This document shows positions 56,692 through 64,000 of a DNA stretch of 64,000 nucleotides, piece by piece. The stretch is from the NCBI GenBank assembly GCA_022478985.1, contig JAKSZP010009626.1, forward strand, positions 1 to 64,000, read 5' to 3'. The stretch's first letter is position 1. Each line of letters begins with the position of its first letter. A model generated the notes under the pieces. It was not told the origin of the DNA. It was given only the letters and a program-made list of their open reading frames with translations, and did not search any database. The DNA comes from Massospora cicadina. Lineage: Eukaryota > Entomophthoromycota > Entomophthoromycetes > Entomophthorales > Entomophthoraceae. Both the position numbers and the translations under genes were made by a program.

Positions 56692-59600
56692 ATGGGGGAA
56701 ACCTTTACTTTAGGGATGTTGAATATCACTGGACTCAAGGCCTCCCTGTCCCGGGCTAGGAAACTGAGGTTTTTACAACAAAATTTACCCATGGATATCC
56801 TGGCCATCCAGGAGTCCCACTGTCCGCGAGGTTCCGGGGAAGATTGGAAAACAATGCTCCTCCCATCCCTATCCTTTTGGTCAGAGCACTGTGGGGTGGT
56901 AATTCAGAAAAATAAATTTTTCAAAATTTTTATCATCAGAAACCTTCCTCAATGGCCGAGTCCTCATTGTCACCTTCTCGTGGGCTGATGTGGTACACGC
57001 TATCATCAACATCTATGCCCCAAACAGTGCATGAGAGCATCAGGAATTTTTCTCATTGGTCAAATCCCTCCCACTACCCCCAGACCCTTTTGTAGTCGGC
57101 GACATGAACTGCTGGCTAAACACTCCAACAGACCGGTGGCCTTCCTCCTCCCACACCCCCCAGGGCCACGTTGATCTTCACATTCTAAAGGCCACCCTTG
57201 GGCTAATGGATGCGCTGCCACGGCAAGCACCACTGCTTGAGAACATGATGCATTCCCACATCCACAATGGCCAATTAAGGTCCATGTCCTGCATCGACCT
57301 TTAACTTACACCAGCGAAATTCCAACCCCACATATCCCACTTTAAAACAACAAAAATGGAATTCTCTGACCATCAACTGGTCTCGATAACCTACCACCTA
57401 CCTGTCACAGCTGCTAAGGCCCCACATTGGTGCAAAATCCGCCCCTCCGAGCTCATGTCGCCAGGATTTTCCAAGTAGGTGGAATCAGCAACTTTGACAA
57501 AAGAGTTTGTTGTACCGTTTTGCGTGGACCCTCATTTCCACATGGGCAACTTTCAAAGAAGATACCATATGCCACTCTCGCCACCTCTCTCCTCCAGATG
57601 CTCAAGAGCCACATTGACTTCATTTCGCACGCTCTGGCAGTGTTGGCACACCTGGAGTCCAATATCCCAGCTACAGGATACAGCTCTGCATGGGGTTGGA
57701 AGTGGGTGGAGGCAGCCACCCACCTCAACGCACTTGAAAGGCAAAACAAACATCGGGTTTGTGTTCAGTACAGGGCCAAACGCATCACAAAAGGTGACAA
57801 GTGCACCGCACATTTTTTTAAAATTTTTTTGCACCATGCCAGAGCGTGGCCTGCACACAGGTGTGAAGATCGGATGATTCCATTGCAGATATGCCAGATG
57901 AAGTGGCAATCAAAATACAAAAGTATTACTCCGAGTTGTACCAATCTGATCCAATTCAGCTGGCTGAAGTGGCGGAATTTCTCAACTGAGCCCACATCCG
58001 CACCATTTTCTGATACCCAGAAATAATGAATTTAATTACTACGAACAAATTATGGACAGCCATTCACAGTGCACCAAACTGAAAATTCCCAGTCCCAGAT
58101 GGCATTCCATATGAATTCTATAAAAAGTACTTCAAATATATATACCCACTACTGTTGGCCTCATTTAACCAGAGCCTTTTGGAAACGCGCCTCCTACTAG
58201 GAGGTCAAGAGGCCTTCACCGTCACACTCTTCAAGAAAGGGGACAAGCTAGACTTAGCCAACTGGCGCCCCATTTTTTTAACAAACATGGAGACTAAAAA
58301 TCTTAACCAAAATCATGGCTAACCATTTAGGGATTGTAGCATCTGTCACCATCTCCTCAGAACAATTTGGTTTCATACCCAGAAGGTCGATTTGGGATAA
58401 TGTGCACTCTGTGGCTAATGTATGTCAATCCACAGCCTCTGGGGCACTTTTATTCCTGGACCAACAAAAGGCCTATGATAGAGTAAACTGGGAATACCTC
58501 AGGGCCTGCCTCCATCAATTCCGCTTACCCCCTCGCTTCATCAACTGGGTGATGCTGCTCACGGAATCTGCAACTATGGCAGTACGTGGCCCTGGCTTCC
58601 TAACGGAAGTAGTCCGCCCTCAAAGGGGCTTGCAACAAGGAGACCCCCTTAGCCCACTCTTATACAACTTCAGCCTTGACCCACTACTTCGAAATGCAAA
58701 TGCCCAACTCACCGGGGTCCATGTGCCAGGCCAAGCCCCAGTCAAGATGATGGCGTTTGCAGATGACTGTGTGGTTGGGGTGTCTAATAATAAAGATGCA
58801 CGCACACTTGAAGCCCTCATCCAGGAGTATTACCGGGTAAGTAACGCTGCACTGAATGCCTCCAAAACCGAAATCATCCTCCTTGGTTGGTACCATAACT
58901 GCTGGGCCCCTGCAACCAGTGTTCAGCCCGGCCCATCTGCTTGCACACGCGCTCGCCCTCCCAGCTCACCCCACACCGCCCCACTGGTGCTCCCCTTTGT
59001 GCCACGCCCTACCATAAGGCCAGTCTGCCATCTGGGCGTGTGGGTGGAGGCAGGCGGATACATATCAGCAGTAACGGAGAGTCATATTATAGACAACGTG
59101 ACGAAGTGCATCGCCTCCCTCAGAGCCCAACCTACTTCCCTTACTGGAAGGGTCGTTTTGGCCAACTCTATGCTCCTTTCCAAAGTCTGGTTTGGAGCCC
59201 ACGCCATCCCCTTCTCCCCAAGCTTCTTCAAATCCTTGCATGCCCTTCTGCAAGGATGGCTATGGTCAGGTCGCCCTCCACCAGTACGGTTAGAGGTCAT
59301 GTTTGGCCCTCATCAGCATGGTGGCATGTGCCTGCTTGACTTCAGAGCCCATGCGGCCAAGATCTTGGGTACCTGGATTGTGGCTGTCACCGCCCCTACG
59401 CTCCCCCCAACACTGGTCCCGCGCGGCCCTCTCCAACCTCTCCCGCGCCTTGGGCCTCAACAATCCATCGAGCCCCCACTCCCTGATAAAATACCTGGCT
59501 TCACACCCATCGGCCACAGGTCCTCACGGGACTAAAACCCACTACAAACGAATCCTCCTCTCCATGTGGAGCGCTGAGTGGAGAATTCATATTAGCAGAC

Positions 59601-60349
59601 ATACAACCTGAAGAGGCCGCCCCTCACCCCAGTTCACACAAGAGGTACAGGGGCTACCCATCAATGATGGCGTGATCCCCATACGGCCCCATGTCCTATC
59701 CAGGGTGGACTACCTGGACATGATGGACATCCCTTACTCCATTGAGACCCAAAAGACTATTTGGAAATACGCACACCATCCTCTGTTGCAGCCTCAAATC
59801 CGTTCCCATGTGTGGCGCTGCCTGAGGCAGGTGTACCGTACAGTTGAGCGCTCTAACGCTTTACACTCATCCTGCGTCGTGTGTGGCCAGTATGGAACGC
59901 TGTTCCAACGCCTGGAGAAGTGTCTTACCTCCAAAGTGATATGGCGCGAAATTCAACGTCTGCTTGTCCAGGATCAAACACATCCCTTCAGCCTGTCAAG
60001 AGATATGTTTGCTTTATCAATGGCCTCCCCCTTCCACCCTCTCTCCGTGCTCTGGTGGTTGCAAAAGCCATGTGGACTATCCACACGATTGTCTTGGATG
60101 CCATCGCTGGCTCCACTCCCACCCTCCCAGAAGCTGTCCACAGATTCTGGTCTCATTTGGTGGACCACTTTCAGGCGTGGATGTTTGGATACCTCCCACC
60201 ACATCGCCGACAGCTGGTCTCCTCCTGGTTCCCAGTCTGGTTCAAAAAATCAGACCCTTTTCTCCACACGTGTTCAATTGTGGTTACGGCCCATTCACAC
60301 GTTCCCTCCCCTCCCCATAAGTGGCATTCCCGCTGGCAACAAGAGATAG
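56692..60349 (+). pseudogene. LINE ORF2: endonuclease, reverse transcriptase, Cys motif
   Basis: Endonuclease: LNITGLKAS, DILAIQESHC (catalytic Glu), VVGDMNCWLN and FSDHQLVSI (near 57360-57390). RT: VPDGIPYEFYKKYF, GDKLDLANWRPIF, then the long open piece 58315-59535 with LFLDQQKAYDRVNWEYL, VVRPQRGLQQGDPLSPLLYN and the active-site FADD. The C-terminus at 59672-60349 has CVVCGQ...LEKC of the zf-RVT type, with the His seen in the first copy (VHHLEDC) changed here. Breaks: a stop after YAPNSA near 57028, TAA at about 57302, one-base shift near 58300, others near 59530-59670. Inactive but only lightly damaged; it serves as a reference for the family. Confidence 0.87.
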
Positions 60350-60454
60350 CATCGCTTCTCTGGGGTGACTTCCATGTTACTAAGTTTTGTCTCTTTTGGG
60401 TTGACATTTGGAAGTGTCCGTCCCCTGGTCGGCCTTCCTCGAAATAAATTTAAA

Positions 60455-61590
60455 ATATCGCATCCATGGCCCTCTGAAACATTGCAGGCGCATTGCATAG
60501 ACCCTGGGGCATCCTCGTCAGTTGGTATAGCCCCTGCGCGGTAATAATCACACATTTTTCCTGGTCTTCCTTTAGCAAGTCAATCTGCCAATATCCCAAG
60601 ATTAAATCCATTGTGGATAAATACTTCACTTTTCCTAAATGATCAAGTGCATTATCAATCCTAGATAGGGGATACAAATCCTTCTTCTTAATTTTGTTCA
60701 TCCTTTGGTAGTCAATCACCACCCTGTTGGATCCATCTCTTCTTCAACACAATCAGAATTGGACTTACCCAGGGACTTGACGACGGAACTAGAAGCCCAT
60801 GCTTCACTAGTTTGCTGATTTCATCCTCCACTACCGCTTTGGCGGCTTTTGATTGTCAAAATTGTCTCATCCTTATCAGCAAATTTTCCCCAGTATTGAC
60901 CTTGTAGATCAAATCTCATGCGCATCCCAAATTGTGGTCATCCTGGAGAAACACTTACCAATACTTTTCAAATAGTTTGAGCACCTCCTCTTGCTGGCCT
61001 TCCAACAGATCAGTGAGCTGCTCTCAATCACTCAATAGGCTGATACTATTGGTTACCCTGGCCAGTAATCCCATTTCGTTGAGAATCCCAAAAATTGTGG
61101 AATCTTCTCAATTCAGCTGTCAGGATCAGATGAACAAATGCGATGATCTGATTCCTCTTGATCTTCATCAGGTTTTTACTAAAATTCTCCGGGAGAACTC
61201 AAATTTATCCATGACCCAGCATTATTATCCCAGGAGCTACCCATGGCTCCATTCTGGACTTCTTCCAGGGGCTTCCAATCTCCCCATACAACAGCTCAGG
61301 ATCTCCAATGCCAACCCTGTGTCGACTATCATCTGCAATCTGGCTGGTATGGTCCTCTCATTCTTGATCCTTAGTGAAATTCCCCAGTTCTCTAGGATTT
61401 CCGCCAGCATTTTGCATTGCTTTCTACTAAACAATTTGTATCAAATTGGGACAATGATGTCATTGTATATTAGATTGATGAAGTTGTTTCTCTGATTCAG
61501 CTGAGCTTCACCATCCTTCTGATATACCAAAGATAACGTCTGACCCAATATGGTCAACGTATTATACTCAAAGTTACATTTAACTCCATA
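60455..61590 (-). pseudogene. B2 RT N-terminal half and linker
   Basis: B2 pol right of the LINE: VIDYQRMNKIKKKDLYPLSR, YLSTMDLILGYWQIDL and LYQLTRMPQGLCNAPAMFQR in an open stretch 60450-60722, followed to the right by the linker to protease. Joins the 54316-55176 segment once the LINE is removed. Confidence 0.82.
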
Positions 61591-61593
61591 TTT

Positions 61594-61860
61594 TCATAGA
61601 AACTCCGTTATAATTAGAATGTCATAGTTTTGATTCGCCAAAACTATTGCTGGCGCAGATACCACCAATGACCCAAATTGTAGTGGAAATATGCTATACG
61701 CTCCACAGGAGACGGTGGTAATTGGCCCAGCTGTCCCATATTCTTTCTTGCGTTCCAAGTCCAGAGAGATCTTCATCCTCTTTACCAGCTTGGTCAAGAC
61801 AATATTGATGGGCGCTCCACTGTCAACAATCGCCCTCACCCTTACTCAATTCACTTGTAT
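61594..61860 (-). pseudogene. B2 protease
   Basis: Retropepsin with catalytic IVDSGAPINIVLTKLVKRM and C-terminal VVSAPAIVLANQNYDILIIT in one 81-residue frame. This is the most intact protease among the B/C elements of the window; neighbouring frames are broken. Confidence 0.78.
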
Positions 61861-62274
61861 GTCTATATATGTACACTCAGAGTATTGTATTATAGTGTTT
61901 ACTGAGTGAATTGTGGCATTATTAGCTGAATCTAGGGTGTGAATAATTTGCACCAATAAATCAGAAACAATTCCTTTATTGTGCTGTGGGGATAGACAAA
62001 TTAGCCTCATCTAAACGGACATATGATTATTCTTCAGGATTATTAGCAGTTCAAATCTTGTCTGCCAGTTGTTGGGCGTACAGCCACGCAACTTCCTTGA
62101 TTATCTTGGGGTCGATTCTCTTCACCCTGGCTCTGGTCATGGCATTTACAACCATATTGACCACTTGATACATCTGATCCTGCTCATCGTCTACAAACAG
62201 ATCGCTAATATCGATTTCTTCATTCATAATATGGGGAGGAACAGGTTTCTCTGCAGCTCTAGACTGTTCCCCAT

Positions 62275-63560
62275 CTAGGCAGCTGGCCCTTTTTCCCTAA
62301 TCTTGGTGGCTGCTGACTCTTTGGCCTGGACCACGTTGATCTGATCCTTCAGCTTCTTACAGTGCACGGCGAAATGTCCTTTCCCGCCACATTGGTAGCA
62401 GACCTTTTCTTTCTTGTTTAACCAGCTGCCTTTCTTTGGGCTTATTTCCTGGCATGGTTCAATTGGTCGTCTATTTAACTCCTTCATTTCCCTTTGTGGG
62501 ATTCAGATTTCATACCAGATTGGATTTGAGGCTTCTATTTGGGGCATCAAATATCGCTCCTAAAATCCTCAAGTTAATTACCATTTGTGAGGTAGTTATT
62601 TCTATTGTGAACACGGAAGACACCATGCGATGCAAATCACAATAGGGCTGAAGGGCAGCTTGCAAGGCGATTCTAGCATCAAAGTCGTCCAATACTTTCG
62701 CTCCAGCCAGGATCTGTGACTCCTGGTAAAATTGATCCGAGAAGCTAGCTAGATACTCATCTTTATGGAACTGGATTCCCATAAATTCCTGCTTGCGTTT
62801 TGACATGCATGTCAGACTCCTGAACTCCTTCATGATGGCTGACTTTGCCTCTGCATATAACCAGCTGTCCCCCTCCAGGTGAGGTAACACTAAGTTTTGA
62901 CAGTCAGTGTCTAGGCAATTAATGACCATCAACGCCTTTTGACAATCTCCATAGCCATTCTTGGTCATATTGAACAGTCAGAAAAATGCTGGGCCGTTAA
63001 CCTGATGGAACGTTGGCAATTTTGGCATTGTCCTAAATTCCTCTAAGTTATTTCTGGCTGATTCTCTCATTTTGGCTACTTGGCTAACTTGAGGAGTGAC
63101 TTTGGGCGTCATCTCCAAAATGGCAGCAAAAGTGGGTGGCATGTTCCTAGGGTATTCAGCTTCCCAAGTATCATATGAGGACTTCTTTCTTCGGCATCAC
63201 TTGCCATATTGGGCTCACAAGCACATCTGTGAGCTATAAGTTCCTCCACCTGTTTATTTAATCTTTGGATATCTGCACCAAAATTTCTTAAATGAACGTG
63301 ATTTACTTCTTGCTCCATTTTCAGATATAAAACCTCTCGAATGAGGTCCCCTTCTTTCTTCTTTAGCAAAGTTCTTTCCCAAGTAACTCGTTACTGAAGC
63401 TTGCTACATTCTCTATTCCTTCCTCCACCTTGGCAACTCATTCTTCCAAGGCTTTGAACTCCTAATGGTCTGCTGAGTTTAGAGCATTCTGGTTTACAGT
63501 GGTCAACTTGGTCCACAGTTTGCGTAGCTCATCTTTGTATGACATTTTTATAGAATAACT
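62275..63560 (-). pseudogene. B2 gag with CCHC zinc knuckle
   Basis: Minus-strand Gag in three main pieces: a charged coiled-coil-like N-terminus (63109-63369), a capsid-like middle (62510-62968, including LPHLEGDSWLYAEAKSAIM and YLASFSDQFYQESQIL) and a C-terminus with knuckle YQCGGKGHFAVHC near 62355-62405. It begins just after the PBS. Stops divide the pieces. Confidence 0.8.
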
Positions 63561-63590
63561 ACTAAACTACCCCTGTAGTGAGCACCAACT

Positions 63591-64000
63591 TGTAAAAATT
63601 TACTTTTAGTTGTTATCAGCAATTAACCTAGTAACCTTTTTACTGAACAGTTCTGTTTCCTCATGCACTATAATGTTGTATAGTAGAATGAAATATCAAT
63701 TGATAATAGTATGGAGACTATTATCTGTAGTTGAGTATGAATTATATTTTGGCCCTACGCTTGGCCAGTATTCCAATTAAATACTAATGATGTCATACTT
63801 GTAGGGATTCGTTCCCTTGCTCTTGTCCACCCGATCTTTGCTGAGATACCATAGTGACAGTCTCTTTGGTCCAACACACAGTCAGCAGCTATACCCAATT
63901 GTGGCTCCTTCTTTTCTAGATCCCCGCTTGGATCTTTACTCTTCTTTTTAAGAGTCTTCCAATTATTGCCCTCTGCAATAATATCCTTGAGACAGAACAG
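63591..64000 (-). repeat. B2 5' LTR (truncated by window end)
   Basis: First 410 bp in plus-strand reading; they match 42549-42960 closely, including gtagggattcgttcccttgc. The rest lies beyond the window. Confidence 0.88.

Larger units (their letters stand above)
55177..60454 (+). mobile_element. LINE retrotransposon, best-preserved copy (L2)
   Basis: 5278-bp insertion in the RT gene of B2, flanked by a 16-bp target duplication with one mismatch (55161-55176 atattgcatccatggc; 60455-60470 atatcgcatccatggc). ORF1 has one zinc knuckle. ORF2 has APE endonuclease, reverse transcriptase and a C-terminal cysteine motif. The 3' end is ctcgaaataaatttaaa without a long poly(A). No RNase H recognised. 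ORF1 is open; ORF2 carries several frame breaks. L1-like in organisation. Confidence 0.93.
42549..64000 (-). mobile_element. Ty3/gypsy family B, copy B2, with two nested insertions
   Basis: Minus-strand element. Its 3' LTR is 42549-43704 and its 5' LTR starts at 63591 and runs off the window. Element C (46966-54315) and a LINE (55177-60454) are inserted in it; once removed, pol reads continuously and matches B1. Parts on the minus strand from right to left: LTR, PBS (63570-63587), gag with CCHC knuckle, protease, RT, RNase H, integrase, then the hairpin-repeat block, a plus-strand antisense ORF block, the polypurine tract and LTR. Confidence 0.92.

Noticed and set aside
1..64000. CRISPR arrays, bacterial operons, rRNA genes, viral capsid genes
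   Set aside because: No regularly spaced repeats, Shine-Dalgarno-led gene clusters, rRNA signatures or recognisable capsid genes were seen on either strand.

Overview
The window is a stretch of a large, repeat-rich nuclear genome of a eukaryotic microbe. A fungus is the most likely source: there are chromodomain-bearing Ty3/gypsy elements, a LINE, tRNA-derived SINEs and a fungal-style intron-rich Mediator gene. The taxon cannot be fixed from sequence alone. The introns that can be placed in the one host gene are mostly only 29-40 nt long, which is unusual and could help to place the organism. No bacterial, viral or organellar genes were seen.

Layout. 130-5365: decayed LINE copy. 6399-9592: short non-autonomous LTR element with no pol. 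10843-11390 and 22090-22427: two partial Helitron-like non-autonomous elements. 11684-14097: unknown ORFs around a solo-type LTR of a chromovirus-like family. 14136-21660: complete insertion of gypsy family B (copy B1), with 1126-bp LTRs and a perfect 5-bp target-site duplication (TSD). 23216-23520: tRNA-derived SINE with a perfect 15-bp TSD. 24467-29240 (minus): the only confident host gene, Mediator subunit MED14/RGR1, in a GC-rich island. 29923-30086: second SINE with a perfect 15-bp TSD. 31954-37880: chromodomain gypsy element A. 39958-40736: integrase/chromodomain fragment D. 40737 to beyond 64000: a nest in which family B copy B3 (+) is cut by family B copy B2 (-), and B2 in turn carries gypsy element C (46966-54315) and a fairly well preserved LINE (55177-60454).

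How the parts relate. The LINE 3' end resembles the tails of both SINEs, so the LINE is the probable supplier of reverse transcriptase for them. Families B and C share one primer-binding site (PBS) and related pol genes but differ in LTR. Only B carries, between integrase and 3' LTR, a 1.6-1.7 kb block with an antisense reading frame whose protein sequence is conserved between two copies lying in opposite orientations. A cluster of short hairpin-forming repeats lies between the convergent pol and antisense ORF. This antisense module is the least explained system in the window. All transposon genes seen carry some lesion. Element boundaries, TSDs and PBSs were read by eye; no alignment or database search was run.
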